Part shown: piece after piece, positions 44,073-52,612 of the stretch
How the letters are laid out: each line of letters opens with the position of its first letter
Numbering within the stretch: position 1 is the stretch's first letter
Assembly: GCA_022599775.1 (NCBI GenBank)
Contig: JAHZLQ010000067.1
Location: 1-52,612 of the forward strand
Reading direction: 5' to 3'
DNA from: Gammaproteobacteria bacterium
GTDB taxonomy: Bacteria > Pseudomonadota > Gammaproteobacteria > Nevskiales > Nevskiaceae
Length of the DNA stretch: 52,612 nt
Notes under the pieces: model-generated
What the model saw: the letters and a program-made list of their open reading frames with translations, nothing else
Told to the model about the DNA's origin: nothing
Databases searched by the model: none
Made by a program: the position numbers and the translations under genes

Positions 44073-45248
44073 TTGCAATACATCGATCCAAGATGGGTCT
44101 GGACCGTCGCCATCGTCGTGTCCGGCCTGGTGCTGTCCTGGTTGATCGGCTATCTCAGTCGCACCCTCAACGAGGGACGCTTCCGCTGGCAACAGACACT
44201 GCGTGGCTGGCTGGGCGTCGCGCCGGGCAAGGAACTGGGCGAACTCAGCTGGCTGTTCCTGGCCGTGCAGTTGCTGTTGTGGCCGCTGGCCGCCTGGAAG
44301 TTGTTGCAGGTCTGGGGACTGTCCGAGATCGGCGAATCCCTGCGCGAGCATCTCACGCGTGGCGGCCTGCAGATCGGCAGCGTGCAGATCGTACCGGCGC
44401 AGTTGCTGCTGGGCCTGTTCTGGTTCGCGCTGCTGTTCACCTTCACGCGGCGGCTCAAGCGCAAGATCGAGCTGGATTGGCTGCCCAAGACCCATGTCGA
44501 GCCGTCCACCCGTGACTCGGTGGCCACACTGTTCGGCTACGCGACCTTCGTGGTGGCGGCGATCGTGGGCCTGTCGGTCGCCGGGCTGGACTTCAGCAAG
44601 CTCGCGATCGTGGCGGGCGCGCTGTCGGTCGGCATCGGTTTCGGTCTGCAGAACATCGTCAACAACTTCGTATCCGGGCTGATCATCCTGTTCGAGCGGC
44701 CGGTGCGCACCGGCGACTACATCACTGTCAACGGCAACGAAGGCTTCGTGCGGCGCATCCGCATTCGCTCCACCGAGATCGAAACCGTGGGCCGCGAAAG
44801 CATCGTGGTGCCGAACTCGGACCTGCTGTCGAATGCCGTCGCCAACCTCAATTTGCGCGACAACGTCGGTCGCATCACCGTCGCCGTGGGGGTGGCCTAT
44901 GGTTCGGATACGCGGCGTGTGCGCGAGTTGCTGCTGGAGGTCGCCCATCAGCACGAGGTCACGATCAAGGCGGGGGACTTGCCGGACGTTCCAGGGCCGC
45001 AGGTGCTGTTCACCAACTTCGGCGACAGTTCGCTGGACTTCGAACTGCGCGTGTTCATCCATTTCGTGGAGCGGCGCTTCATCGTGGCGAGCGACCTTCG
45101 ATTCGAGATCGACGACAGTTTTCGCCGCAACGGCATTTCGATTCCATTTCCGCAGCGCGATCTGTGGCTCAAACAGATGCCGGCGCCGATCACGGACGCG
45201 GCCGATCAAGCCTTGCCCGGCGAAGGTTCCTCCGGCGATCGCGCCTGA
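44073..45248 (+). CDS. Mechanosensitive ion channel of the MscS family
   Basis: A channel of about 391 aa with membrane segments near 7-25, 55-75, 105-125, 150-170 and the pore-lining helix. The MscS signature is clear: LSVAGLDFSKLAIVAGALS, GIGFGLQNIVNNFVSG and LFERPVRTGDYITVNG, followed by the cytoplasmic beta domain (RIRSTEIETVGRESIVVPNS) and an alpha/beta domain. The TTG at 44073 is preferred: the 29 codons before it (from a TTG at 43986) have poor codon bias and contain a tgcTATCTT promoter-like box. The 3' end overlaps the convergent bolA gene by 43 bp. Confidence 0.88.
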   Translation: MQYIDPRWVWTVAIVVSGLVLSWLIGYLSRTLNEGRFRWQQTLRGWLGVAPGKELGELSWLFLAVQLLLWPLAAWKLLQVWGLSEIGESLREHLTRGGLQIGSVQIVPAQLLLGLFWFALLFTFTRRLKRKIELDWLPKTHVEPSTRDSVATLFGYATFVVAAIVGLSVAGLDFSKLAIVAGALSVGIGFGLQNIVNNFVSGLIILFERPVRTGDYITVNGNEGFVRRIRIRSTEIETVGRESIVVPNSDLLSNAVANLNLRDNVGRITVAVGVAYGSDTRRVRELLLEVAHQHEVTIKAGDLPDVPGPQVLFTNFGDSSLDFELRVFIHFVERRFIVASDLRFEIDDSFRRNGISIPFPQRDLWLKQMPAPITDAADQALPGEGSSGDRA

Positions 45249-45487
45249 ATCGAAAGGGCGTGAATCTCGCGTCCCATCAGCTCGGACACGGCGTCGTAGA
45301 CCGCGCGGTGACGGGCCAGCGGCGACATGCCGCGAAACGCCGGGCTGACGATATGCACCCGGTAATGCCCGGCGCCGCTGGCGGCCCCGGCATGGCCGGC
45401 GTGCAGCGCGCTGTCATCCCCGATGTCGAGTTGCTGCGGCGTGAAGCGCTGGGTCAAACAGTCTCGAATGGCGGCGATGCGGTCCAT
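45206..45487 (-). CDS. bolA: BolA-family protein
   Basis: A 93-aa BolA-like protein with the class II KH-like fold: HYRVHIVSPAFRGMSPLARHR (in part, at about 41-61) and EIHALSIQA near the C-terminus, including a conserved His. BolA proteins act with monothiol glutaredoxins in iron-sulfur handling and, in E. coli, in stress morphology. It is one base downstream of yciI and part of the yciB-yciI-bolA unit. Confidence 0.88.
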   Translation of the reverse strand: MDRIAAIRDCLTQRFTPQQLDIGDDSALHAGHAGAASGAGHYRVHIVSPAFRGMSPLARHRAVYDAVSELMGREIHALSIQARSPEEPSPGKA

Positions 45488-45488
45488 G

Positions 45489-45791
45489 TCAGCGTGGAAA
45501 TACCTTCACGAACGGCTGCACCAGCACCTCGGAGAACACACCGGCCTGGGCGTAGGGGTCGGCCGCGGCCCAGGCTCGTGCCGCCTCGATCGAGTCGAAC
45601 TCGGCGACGATGAGGCTGCCGTGAAAGCCGGCGGCACCGGCATCGGCCGAATCGACCCGTGGTCGCGGTCCGGCGAGAATCAGCCGGCCCTGGTCCTGCA
45701 GCGCCTGCAGATGGTCCAGGTGCTTGGGGCGCGCCTGTGCGCGCGCGTTCATCGAATCCGCCGCGTCCGTTCCGAGAATCATGTAAAGCAT
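45489..45791 (-). CDS. yciI: YciI-like protein
   Basis: A 100-aa small ferredoxin-fold protein of the YCII family. It begins MLYMILGTD, has the conserved [11 protein letters not shown] with a His and ends with [17 protein letters not shown], the YciI signature. The function is not established. The start at 45791 is chosen because the longer reading to 45986 runs antiparallel to yciB coding sense. It lies 5 nt after yciB. Confidence 0.87.
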   Translation of the reverse strand: MLYMILGTDAADSMNARAQARPKHLDHLQALQDQGRLILAGPRPRVDSADAGAAGFHGSLIVAEFDSIEAARAWAAADPYAQAGVFSEVLVQPFVKVFPR

Positions 45792-45796
45792 GCGGC

Positions 45797-46330
45797 CTAT
45801 TCTTCCTTCGGCAGATAGCGCGCCACGAACGGGGCGTGGGCGATCAGGAAGGCGAAGGTCAGCGCGGTGAAGCCGAACACCTTGAACTTGACCCAGGTGG
45901 CCTCGGAAAATTCCTGCGCCACGAACAGATTGAGCGCGGCCAGGCCGACGAAGAACACCGCCCAGGCGAGATTGATCTTGCGCCACACCGTGTCCGGCAA
46001 TTCCATCATCTTGCTGCCGAAACGCTGCATCAGCACTTTCTGGCCGAAAATCTGGCTGCCCAGCAGCGCCAGCGCGAACAGCGCGTAGACGGCGGTGGGC
46101 TTGAACTTGATGAAGCGCGGGTCATGAACGTACAGCGTCAGCCCGCCCAGGGCCGCGGCCACCAGCAGGGTGATGAAGTGCGTCTTGTGCAGGCGCCGTT
46201 CCAGAATTGCATAGGCGATCACCACTAGCGCCAGGCTGGCGATGAGCGCGATGGTGGCCTGATAGATGTCGCCGAGGACATACGCAGCAAGAAACGCGAC
46301 GGCCGGCAGGAAATCCAGAACTTGTTTCAT
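45797..46330 (-). CDS. yciB: Inner-membrane septation protein YciB (IspZ)
   Basis: A 177-aa polytopic inner-membrane protein (about five segments) of the IspZ family, reported to affect envelope integrity and division in E. coli. It begins [17 protein letters not shown] and has [32 protein letters not shown] and [15 protein letters not shown]. The ATG at 46330 sits six bases after TATAAT (46343-46338 on the minus strand), so the mRNA may be leaderless. The longer reading to 46378 would start upstream of that promoter. Confidence 0.9.
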   Translation of the reverse strand: MKQVLDFLPAVAFLAAYVLGDIYQATIALIASLALVVIAYAILERRLHKTHFITLLVAAALGGLTLYVHDPRFIKFKPTAVYALFALALLGSQIFGQKVLMQRFGSKMMELPDTVWRKINLAWAVFFVGLAALNLFVAQEFSEATWVKFKVFGFTALTFAFLIAHAPFVARYLPKEE

Positions 46331-46337
46331 GCGCTGA

Positions 46338-46391
46338 TTATAAGGTGGGCCGGTCACGAGTAGGACCGAGCACGGCAAGAAACCCTACAAT
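46338..46391. promoter_or_regulatory. Divergent -10 boxes for yciB and yciO, both placed for leaderless mRNAs
   Basis: The minus strand has TATAAT (46343-46338) followed by six bases and the yciB ATG. The plus strand has TACAAT (46386-46391) followed by five bases and the yciO ATG. In both cases the predicted start is at or next to the A of the ATG. Clear -35 boxes are lacking. Confidence 0.45.
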
Positions 46392-46396
46392 AGGGC

Positions 46397-47041
46397 ATGG
46401 CAGACTGGATTTCCGTACACCCCCTGAATCCGCAGAAGCGGCTACTCGCCCAGATCGGCGCGCATCTGCGCAAGGGCGCGGTGATCGCGTACCCCACGGA
46501 TTCCTGTTACGCCCTGGGTTGCCACCTCGGCGACAAGGCCGCTTCGGACCGGATTCGGGCGATCCGCCAATTCGACAAGCACCATCTGTTCACGCTGGTG
46601 TGCCGCGATCTTTCGGAAATCTCGACCTACGCCCGCGTCGACAACGCCCAGTTCCGGCTGCTCAAGTCGATGACGCCGGGGCCGTACACCTTTGTGCTTC
46701 AGGCGACCAACGAAGCGCCGCGGCGCCTGCAGCACGAGAAGCGCAAGACCATCGGCCTGCGCATTCCGGACAACGCCATCGCGCAGTCTTTGCTGGAGGC
46801 GCTGGGCGAACCCTTGCTGTCCGTCACGCTGATCCTGCCGCCGGACCATCTGCCGGTCAGCGATCCGGAAGAGGTGCGCGCCCAGCTCGACCGCCTGGTG
46901 GACGTGGTCGTCGTCGGTGGCAATTGTGGCTACGAACCCACCACGATCCTCGACCTGACGGACGGCGAGCCCAAGCTGGTCCGCCAGGGCAAGGGTCGCG
47001 TGGCCTGGATGGAGGATGCCTCGGACTCGCAATACGACTGA
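46397..47041 (+). CDS. yciO: YciO/Sua5-family L-threonylcarbamoyladenylate synthase-like protein
   Basis: A 214-aa YrdC-fold protein of the YciO branch. It has GAVIAYPTDSCYALGCHLG near the N-terminus, KHHLFTLVCRDLSEIS, MTPGPYTFVL and KRKTIGLRIP, the residues of the nucleotide cavity. YrdC/Sua5 proteins make threonylcarbamoyl-AMP for tRNA t6A; YciO members are weaker or of uncertain role. No Sua5 C-terminal domain is present. It is followed after 44 nt by the site-2 protease gene. Confidence 0.87.
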   Translation: MADWISVHPLNPQKRLLAQIGAHLRKGAVIAYPTDSCYALGCHLGDKAASDRIRAIRQFDKHHLFTLVCRDLSEISTYARVDNAQFRLLKSMTPGPYTFVLQATNEAPRRLQHEKRKTIGLRIPDNAIAQSLLEALGEPLLSVTLILPPDHLPVSDPEEVRAQLDRLVDVVVVGGNCGYEPTTILDLTDGEPKLVRQGKGRVAWMEDASDSQYD

Positions 47042-47085
47042 GCCGACCGAAGCCCGATGACGCCACCCCCAAGATCGATTCCGCG

Positions 47086-47751
47086 ATGAGTTCGTCGCTT
47101 TCCCTGATCCAGCAGCTCGCGATCTATGCGCTGCCCATCCTGCTGGCGATTACCTTGCACGAAGTTGCTCACGGCTGGGCGGCGCGTGCCTTCGGCGATC
47201 ACACGGCTGCCAATCAGGGGCGCCTGAGCCTGAATCCGCTGAAGCACGTCGATCCGGTCGGAACGCTGCTGCTGCCGGCCGTCACGCTGCTGCTGGGCGG
47301 AATGTTCTTCGGCTGGGCCAAGCCGGTGCCCGTGGTCGAGAGCAATCTGCGCAATCCGCGCAAGCACATGGCGATGGTGGCTGCGGCCGGCCCGATGTCG
47401 AACCTGGCGATGGCCATCGCCTGGGGCATGATCCTCAAGATCGGCCTGACACTGGGACGCGGTGACGGTCTGTGGATGGGGCTGATGTACATGGCCAACG
47501 CCGGGATCATGGTCAATGTGATTTTCATGGTGCTGAACCTGATTCCGATTCCGCCGCTGGACGGTGGCCGCGTGCTGGCGGGCATTCTGCCGCCGCAGCA
47601 GGCCTACAAGCTGAGTCGGGTCGAGCCCTACGGCATCGCGATCCTGTTCGGTCTGATCATTCTCGCGTCCATGGTGCCGAGATTCGGTGCGCTGTTCTGG
47701 CTTCCGTTCGGCTACATGGAAATGCTGGTGCGCTCGGTTCTCGGGCTCTAG
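47086..47751 (+). CDS. Site-2 protease family (M50) membrane zinc protease
   Basis: A 221-aa minimal intramembrane metalloprotease. The zinc motif is HEVAH in [17 protein letters not shown] (about 23-39), and the second motif is [14 protein letters not shown] (about 151-164) with the metal-binding Asp. There are about six membrane segments and no PDZ domain. It is the SpoIVFB/YwhC-like group found upstream of trpS and scpAB in many bacteria. The natural substrate is unknown. Confidence 0.9.
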   Translation: MSSSLSLIQQLAIYALPILLAITLHEVAHGWAARAFGDHTAANQGRLSLNPLKHVDPVGTLLLPAVTLLLGGMFFGWAKPVPVVESNLRNPRKHMAMVAAAGPMSNLAMAIAWGMILKIGLTLGRGDGLWMGLMYMANAGIMVNVIFMVLNLIPIPPLDGGRVLAGILPPQQAYKLSRVEPYGIAILFGLIILASMVPRFGALFWLPFGYMEMLVRSVLGL

Positions 47752-47804
47752 CGCGAATCCGGCACGTCCTGCTACTTCCTCAATCCACCGAATCAAGTAT
47801 TCCC

Positions 47805-48812
47805 GTGAGCGAAACCGCAAATCGACAAGTCGTGTTGTCCGGCATCCAACCCTCGGGGCACCTCACCATCGGCAACTACCTCGGGGCGCTGAAGAACTGG
47901 GTGAAGCTGCACGAGGACTTCGACAGCTACTACATGCTGGTGGACCTGCATGCGATCACCGTGCGTCAGGACCCGGCGCTGCTGCGTGAGCGTTGCTACG
48001 AATTCATCGCGCTGTATATCGCCTGCGGCCTCGATCCGAAGAAGAACGTGCTGTTCGTGCAGTCGCACGTGCCGGCGCATGCGCGCCTGGCCTGGGTGCT
48101 GAATTGCTACACCCAGTTCGGCGAGCTGTCGCGCATGACGCAGTTCAAGGACAAGTCCACCAAGCACGCCGACAACATCAACGCCGGCCTGTTCAGCTAT
48201 CCGGTGCTGATGGCGGCCGACATTCTGGCCTACAACGCGCATCAGGTTCCGGTCGGTGAGGACCAGAAGCAGCATCTGGAACTGACGCGCGATGTCGCGA
48301 CGCGTTTCAACGGCCTCTACGGAGACGTGTTCACCGTGCCCGAGCCGATGATTCCGCCGGTGGGCGCGCGCATCATGGGCCTGCAGACGCCGACCGCGAA
48401 GATGTCCAAGTCCGAGGATGCGGAAACCAACGCGATCTACCTGCTCGACGAACCCAAGCGCATCGAACGCAAGATCAAGCGCGCGGTGACGGACATGGAA
48501 GGCAGCATCCGCTACGACCTTGCCGAAAAGCCTGGTGTCTCCAATCTGATGAGCATCCTGTCCGCCTGTACCGGCGACAGTTTCGGCGCGATCACGCGCG
48601 CCTATGACGGCCAGGGCTACGGCAGCTTCAAGCAGGCCGTGGCCGATGCGGTGATCGCCCAGCTGGAACCGGTGCAAAAGCACTATCACGAAATTCGCGC
48701 CGACCAGGATGCCCTGGGTGCTGTGCTGCGCGACGGTGCCGCGCGCGCCTCGGCGCGCGCCGAAGTCTGCCTGGCGCGGGTGCACGAAGCACTCGGTTTC
48801 ATCCCGCAATGA
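47805..48812 (+). CDS. trpS: Tryptophanyl-tRNA synthetase
   Basis: A 335-aa class Ic synthetase (E. coli has 334). The HIGH-like [18 protein letters not shown] is at about 12-29 and the KMSKS loop is [24 protein letters not shown] is conserved. The start is GTG at 47805, since an ATG-started frame upstream belongs to the protease region. The stop overlaps the scpA start (ATGA). Confidence 0.96.
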   Translation: MSETANRQVVLSGIQPSGHLTIGNYLGALKNWVKLHEDFDSYYMLVDLHAITVRQDPALLRERCYEFIALYIACGLDPKKNVLFVQSHVPAHARLAWVLNCYTQFGELSRMTQFKDKSTKHADNINAGLFSYPVLMAADILAYNAHQVPVGEDQKQHLELTRDVATRFNGLYGDVFTVPEPMIPPVGARIMGLQTPTAKMSKSEDAETNAIYLLDEPKRIERKIKRAVTDMEGSIRYDLAEKPGVSNLMSILSACTGDSFGAITRAYDGQGYGSFKQAVADAVIAQLEPVQKHYHEIRADQDALGAVLRDGAARASARAEVCLARVHEALGFIPQ

Positions 48813-49639
48813 CGATCGAGGGCGCCGTCGCCATCGCCGAGGAGCACAAGCCGCCCAAGGTGCGCGGCGCCCTGCTCGACAAGTTGCCGGAGGATCTGTA
48901 CATCCCGCCGGATGCGCTGGAAGTCTTCCTGGACGCCTTCGAAGGCCCGCTGGATCTGCTGCTGTACCTGATCCGTCGCCAGAATTTCGACATTCTCGAC
49001 ATCCCGATCCTGGCGGTGACCCGCCAGTACATTCAGTACATCGAATTGATGCAGGAACTGCGGCTGGAACTGGCGGCCGAATATCTGGTGATGGCGGCGC
49101 TGCTGGCCGAGATCAAATCGCGGGTCTTGCTGCCGCGCAGCGCGCCCGAAGACGAACTCGAAGAAGACCCGCGGATGACGCTGGTGCGACGCCTGCAGGA
49201 GTACGAACGCTTCAAGACCGCCGCCGAGAATATCGAAAATCTGCCGCGTAGCGGTCGCGAGATCTTCGTCGCGCACGCCAAGCCGGAACGCACCGACGTT
49301 GCCGTGCCGCTGGCGGTGCCGTCCTTGCGCGAGCTGGTACTGGCGTTTCGCGACACTCTGCAACGGGCCGAGCTGCGCGGGGCGCATCAGGTGCAGCGCG
49401 AGCCCTTGTCGGTGCGCGAACGCATGAGTCATATTCTGTCCCGCCTCAGCACCGGTCAGCCCTCGCTGTTCAGTGATCTGGTCGATCCGAACGAAGGCAA
49501 GCTCGGCATCGTGGTGAGTTTTCTGGCCGTGCTGGAACTGGTCAAAAGCGCGATGATCGAACTGCGCCAGGATGGATCCTTCGCCCCCTTGCTGCTTGGC
49601 GTCGTGCGGCCCCGCGCCGACGTCGCCGCAGCGGTCTGA
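48809..49639 (+). CDS. scpA: Segregation and condensation protein ScpA
   Basis: A 276-aa kleisin subunit that bridges the SMC heads. It has [24 protein letters not shown] (in part, about 44-67) as the N-terminal SMC-neck-binding region, [17 protein letters not shown], and a C-terminal winged helix with [12 protein letters not shown]. It has about 30 extra N-terminal residues relative to short ScpA proteins. It is coupled to trpS and 13 nt ahead of scpB; partner smc lies 9 kb upstream. Confidence 0.95.
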   Translation: MTIEGAVAIAEEHKPPKVRGALLDKLPEDLYIPPDALEVFLDAFEGPLDLLLYLIRRQNFDILDIPILAVTRQYIQYIELMQELRLELAAEYLVMAALLAEIKSRVLLPRSAPEDELEEDPRMTLVRRLQEYERFKTAAENIENLPRSGREIFVAHAKPERTDVAVPLAVPSLRELVLAFRDTLQRAELRGAHQVQREPLSVRERMSHILSRLSTGQPSLFSDLVDPNEGKLGIVVSFLAVLELVKSAMIELRQDGSFAPLLLGVVRPRADVAAAV

Positions 49640-49652
49640 ACCCCTTTCCCGC

Positions 49653-50420
49653 ATGTCCATGGAACCCGACGAACAGCCAATCGAGAATGCGCCGGACGCG
49701 AGCCCGCCGTCGTCGCCGGAATCGGACGCGCATGTCGACCGTGTCCTTGAAGCCCTGCTGCTGTCCGCTGACGGCCCGATGTCGGTTGACCAGATTCAGC
49801 GTTTGATCGGCGAGGAATTGGGATTGCTGCGCAAGGACATTCGCGCCTCGATCCACCGCTTGGAAAGCCAGTTGGAAGGGCGCAGCGTGGAACTGCGCGA
49901 AGTCGCCAGCGGCTTTCGCATCCAGGTGCGTCGCGACTATGCCGGCTGGGTCTCGCGGCTGTGGCAGGAAAAACCGCCACGCTTTTCGCGTGCGCTGCTC
50001 GAAACCCTGGCCCTGGTCTGCTACCGCCAGCCGATCACGCGTGGCGAGATCGAGGATGTACGCGGCGTGTCGGTGTCCAGCAATATTCTGCGCACCCTGC
50101 AGGAACGCGGCTGGGTGCGCGAAGTCGGCGTCAAGGAAGTGCCCGGTCGCCCGGCCTTGTTCGGGACGACCGCGCAGTTTCTCGACGACTTCAATCTGAA
50201 ATCACTCGACCAATTGCCGGACTTGCCTGAGATCAAGGATTCGGAACAGCTCGAAGCTGCGCTGCTGCGGCTGGGCGGTGTGATGCCGGAGCCCGAGACA
50301 AGGAATGAAGGCGAGGCGGACGAGTTTCCCCCGGACGAACCGGACGAGCGCATGGCCGAGTCCGAGCCGTCCGCGGACGACACCGACGAAGACCGTCCCC
50401 CTGCCAATCAGGTTCACTGA
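49653..50420 (+). CDS. scpB: Segregation and condensation protein ScpB
   Basis: A 255-aa kite subunit that binds ScpA. Two winged-helix domains are visible: VLEALLLSADGPMSVDQIQ, and SRALLETLALVCYRQPITRGEIEDVRGV (in part), then LFGTTAQFLDDF. The acidic C-terminal tail (from about 205, rich in Glu/Asp/Pro) is unconserved. ATG 49653 is taken; ATG 49659 is equally possible. Confidence 0.94.
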   Translation: MSMEPDEQPIENAPDASPPSSPESDAHVDRVLEALLLSADGPMSVDQIQRLIGEELGLLRKDIRASIHRLESQLEGRSVELREVASGFRIQVRRDYAGWVSRLWQEKPPRFSRALLETLALVCYRQPITRGEIEDVRGVSVSSNILRTLQERGWVREVGVKEVPGRPALFGTTAQFLDDFNLKSLDQLPDLPEIKDSEQLEAALLRLGGVMPEPETRNEGEADEFPPDEPDERMAESEPSADDTDEDRPPANQVH

Positions 50421-50446
50421 CAGACTCACCGAGCGCGAACGAACTC

Positions 50447-51196
50447 ATGGAACGCATCCAGAAAGTACTGGCCGGTGTCGGCCTGGCGTCGCGCCGCGAA
50501 ATCGAATCATGGATCGCCGCCGGGCGCGTCGCCGTCAATGGCAAACCGGCCGAACTTGGCCAGAAAATCGGCGCGGGCGACCGCGTTCAGGTCGACGGTC
50601 GCTTCATCCGCACGGCCGTGAAACCGCAGCCGACGCAGGTGCTGCTGTACAAGAAGCGCGTCGGTGAGCTGGTTACGCGAGACGATCCGGAAGGGCGGCG
50701 CACCGTGTTCCGCAAGCTGCCCAAGCTGGAATCCGGCCGCTGGATCGCGGTCGGCCGGCTCGACATCAACACCTCGGGTCTGCTGCTGTTCACCAATGAT
50801 GGCGAGCTGGCGCGGCGGCTGATGCACCCCAGTTACGAGATCCAGCGCGAGTACGCCGTCCGTGTTCTGGGCGAGATCGACGAGGGCACGCTCAAGCGCC
50901 TGCGTCAGGGCGTGGAACTCGATGATGGCCCGGCTCGATTCGAGCGTATCGTCGCCGCTCAGCGCCCGGCGGACGAGGAAGACGAGGAATCCGCCAATCG
51001 CTGGTTCCAGGTCACGGTGAAGCAGGGCCGCAACCGGGTTGTGCGACGGCTATGGGAATCCCAGAACTGTCAGGTAAGCCGGCTGATCCGTATCGGTTAC
51101 GGACCGATTTCGCTGGGGCGTGGCATCAAGTCCGCCGGCTATCGTGAGGCGACACCCGATGAACTCAAGGCGCTGCGAGCGGCGGTCAAGTTCTGA
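50447..51196 (+). CDS. rluB: 23S rRNA pseudouridine synthase RluB
   Basis: A 249-aa RsuA-family pseudouridine synthase with an N-terminal S4 RNA-binding domain (MERIQKVLAGVGLASRRE onward) and the catalytic motif GRLDINTSGLLLFTNDG with Asp106. RNRVVRRLWESQNCQVSRLIRIGYG (in part) is typical of RluB, which modifies U2605 of 23S rRNA in E. coli. Position after scpB is standard. RluE or RluF activity cannot be excluded by sequence alone. Confidence 0.92.
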   Translation: MERIQKVLAGVGLASRREIESWIAAGRVAVNGKPAELGQKIGAGDRVQVDGRFIRTAVKPQPTQVLLYKKRVGELVTRDDPEGRRTVFRKLPKLESGRWIAVGRLDINTSGLLLFTNDGELARRLMHPSYEIQREYAVRVLGEIDEGTLKRLRQGVELDDGPARFERIVAAQRPADEEDEESANRWFQVTVKQGRNRVVRRLWESQNCQVSRLIRIGYGPISLGRGIKSAGYREATPDELKALRAAVKF

Positions 51197-51315
51197 AGCC
51201 GGGCGCAGACCCCGACACTTCCAAGAAGCCGCGCCGGAAGAGTCACGTCATTCCGGGTCGGCCGGCGGCTCGATCCGGAGACCCAGCCATCACATATTGA
51301 TCCCGACGACATGCG

Positions 51316-52206
51316 TTACGTCTGGCCTGCGAGCCTGAGCAATGCCTGTGCACGTGCAAGATGGGGGCGATCCAGCATGCCGCCCTTGTAGCCGATGGCG
51401 CCGACACCCGGCTTCGCCGCAAACAGTTTGACAATTTCCCACGCCTCTGCGATTTCCGCTTCGGTGGGTGTAAATGCTTCGTTGATCACGTCGACCTGCG
51501 CTGGATGGATCGCGAGCATGCCGCGGAAACCCGCACGGCGACATTGCGTGGCGCGCTGGCGCAGGCCCTCAAGATCGCGAAAGTCGCCGTGAATGGTGTC
51601 GATTGCGGCAACACCTGCCGCCGCCGCACCACACAGACACAGGCTGCGCGCAAGTTCGTAGGTGAAACCGTAGCTGCCGTCGGGATTCTTGTTATCGCTC
51701 GCGCCCAGAGCGTCGGCAAGGTCCTCCGCGCCCCAGGTCATTGCCGTCAGTCGTGGCGCTCCCGCATAGCTGCCGGTCGTGAACATCCCTTCGGCGGTTT
51801 CGGTAATCAGCGGGAAGACACGCGTGCTGCCCGCTGCAATGCCATTGACGGCCTCGAATGCGAGCAAATAGTGGTCGAGCTCTATGAGGTCCTCGGGACC
51901 GCGCGATTTGGGTAGCATGATGCCGCCCGGGCGGCCGGGCATCACTGCCGCGAGGTCGGTCAGGGCGTGTGGCCCCCGCAAGGGATTGATCCGGACCCAC
52001 AGTCGTGAGGAGTCATCCGCCTGCGTCTTCAGAAACGTCGCCACCATTTCACGGGCCCGGGGCTTTTCAGCTTCGGTGACGGCATCTTCGAGATCGATGA
52101 GAACGACATCCGCGTCGCTGGCGGTTGCCTTCTGCATTTTCTTCTCGCTGTCGCCGGGCGCAAACAGCCAGGAGCGGGCACTGAAAATCTCTTGTAACTG
52201 AGTCAT
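51316..52206 (-). CDS. HpcH/HpaI aldolase / citrate lyase beta-like CoA ester lyase
   Basis: A 296-aa TIM-barrel protein of the CitE-like family. It begins with the family motif RSWLFAPGDSEKKMQKA, and has LIDLEDAVTEAEK (Mg2+ acid), WVRINPLRG, MLPKSRGPEDL and GAEDLADALGAS. The C-terminal GMLAIHPAQVDVINEAFTPT is typical. CitE-like enzymes cleave acyl-CoA esters such as citramalyl-CoA, malyl-CoA or 3-hydroxyacyl-CoAs; substrate cannot be assigned. No CitDF subunits are nearby. The start at 52206 fits the family N-terminus; a 42-codon upstream extension is rejected. It is convergent with rluB. Confidence 0.86.
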   Translation of the reverse strand: MTQLQEIFSARSWLFAPGDSEKKMQKATASDADVVLIDLEDAVTEAEKPRAREMVATFLKTQADDSSRLWVRINPLRGPHALTDLAAVMPGRPGGIMLPKSRGPEDLIELDHYLLAFEAVNGIAAGSTRVFPLITETAEGMFTTGSYAGAPRLTAMTWGAEDLADALGASDNKNPDGSYGFTYELARSLCLCGAAAAGVAAIDTIHGDFRDLEGLRQRATQCRRAGFRGMLAIHPAQVDVINEAFTPTEAEIAEAWEIVKLFAAKPGVGAIGYKGGMLDRPHLARAQALLRLAGQT

Positions 52207-52486
52207 CGCTATGCCTCTTGTTCTGCCCTGGTCCAGAAAGGCCTCATAAGCTCCAGAATCATTTTGGCCAGAAAGTTTCGCTGAGGTACGGTCCCATCGG
52301 CACGACACTGCGGGGCAGTGCCGACTTCTCATTTTCAGTCAATCGGAGGCTGGTTTGGCGCCGAGGAAACCTGATGGCGGAACGGAGGATCCAAAATGAT
52401 CGCGGCCGCATCGATTCATCCGAGCGGCCGCTTGATACTGCATGCCCTGCGGTCGGGCAAGTCGACACCTTGTCCAGCGTCAGCAG
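52207..52486. other. Intergenic region without a supported gene
   Basis: No conserved reading frame is visible. Two gcggccgc octamers (52402-52409 and 52424-52431) can pair as an 8-bp stem with a 14-nt loop. On the minus strand this lies downstream of the partial gene at 52487 and could be a weak terminator, but no clean T-run follows. Confidence 0.4.
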
Positions 52487-52612
52487 CTACTCCCGCATCT
52501 CGATGACGCCCTCCCCGTCCTGCTGTTCCTGGATGGTCTGTTCGGTGCGCTTCTGCAGTTCGAATTTGGCCTGTTCCAGGGCCTTGATGCGCTGGATCTC
52601 GGCCATGGTGTA
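52487..52612 (-). CDS. 3' end of an unrecognised gene (partial)
   Basis: On the minus strand the frame running in from the window edge reads 41 codons and stops at TAG (52489-52487). The peptide is helical and charged, with IQRIKALEQAKFELQKR then QEQQDGEGVIEMRE at the end. An ATG lies two codons from the edge, so a 39-aa product is possible, but it may equally be the tail of a longer protein. No function is assigned. Confidence 0.5.
   Translation of the reverse strand, partial: YTMAEIQRIKALEQAKFELQKRTEQTIQEQQDGEGVIEMRE

Noticed and set aside
52402-52431. Two gcggccgc octamers as a regulatory palindrome
   Set aside because: Short GC palindromes are common at this base composition and no further symmetry or T-run supports a function.
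52259-52468. 69-aa minus-strand frame after the CitE-like gene start
   Set aside because: No ribosome site, no recognisable motif and codon use unlike its neighbours.

Overview
This GC-rich window (52.6 kb) looks like the chromosome of a gammaproteobacterium. The evidence is the order secG, tRNA-Leu(GAG), tRNA-fMet, rimP, nusA, infB, rbfA, truB, rpsO, pnp; the pairs folP-glmM, smc-zipA-ligA and scpA-scpB-rluB; and the presence of ZipA, BolA and a TTG-started FtsH. A PHA regulator (PhaR), the high GC content and several Xanthomonadales/Nevskiales-like neighbourhoods suggest that broad group. This placement is inference; there is no rRNA gene here.

Layout. 1-270: a palindromic intergenic repeat. 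271-7463: a minus-strand cobalamin operon, btuB, two tandem BtuM-like membrane proteins, cobO, cobB(cbiA), cbiB and cobD, read from a promoter followed directly by a cobalamin riboswitch. 7575-9716: a fusion of a TVP38-type membrane domain with a mercuric-reductase-like flavoprotein. 9766-15544: carA, carB, greA and rlmE. 15557-21104: ftsH, folP, glmM, tpiA and secG. 21178-30054: two tRNAs followed by the nus/inf/pnp cluster. 30055-31358: an RNA-gene region beside phaR. 31354-36080: gluQ, a HAD hydrolase, an AraC regulator, an Mpo1-like protein, a B1-like metallo-beta-lactamase-fold protein and queF. 36239-45248: smc, zipA, ligA, an unknown membrane protein and an MscS channel. 45206-51196: bolA, yciI and yciB, divergent from yciO, a site-2 protease, trpS, scpA, scpB and rluB. 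51316-52612: a CitE-like lyase and the 3' end of an unrecognised gene.

The most unusual content is between pnp and phaR. Two minus-strand small RNA genes of about 143 and 123 nt lie in tandem. Each has a TTGACA box, a 17-bp spacer, a TATA(G/C)T box and an intrinsic terminator with eight T residues. They share a 39-nt core with one difference, which carries an anti-Shine-Dalgarno stretch (CUCCUCC) followed by a hairpin. Their terminator stems differ in sequence but keep the same structure. The start region of one sRNA promoter is nearly identical to the phaR promoter, including TGCACTGCAACA, a plausible PhaR operator. That would tie anti-SD riboregulators to polyhydroxyalkanoate control.

Other points for a second look: the essential gene nusA is interrupted by an in-frame TAG in the KH1 GxxG loop; two adjacent BtuM-like proteins both keep the family cysteine; a B1-like metallo-beta-lactamase fold has Arg in place of the first zinc His; the initiator tRNA has a U1-U72 mismatch; and several genes have a -10 box so close to the start codon that their mRNAs may be leaderless.

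All calls come from reading the sequence and known family motifs. No database search was possible.
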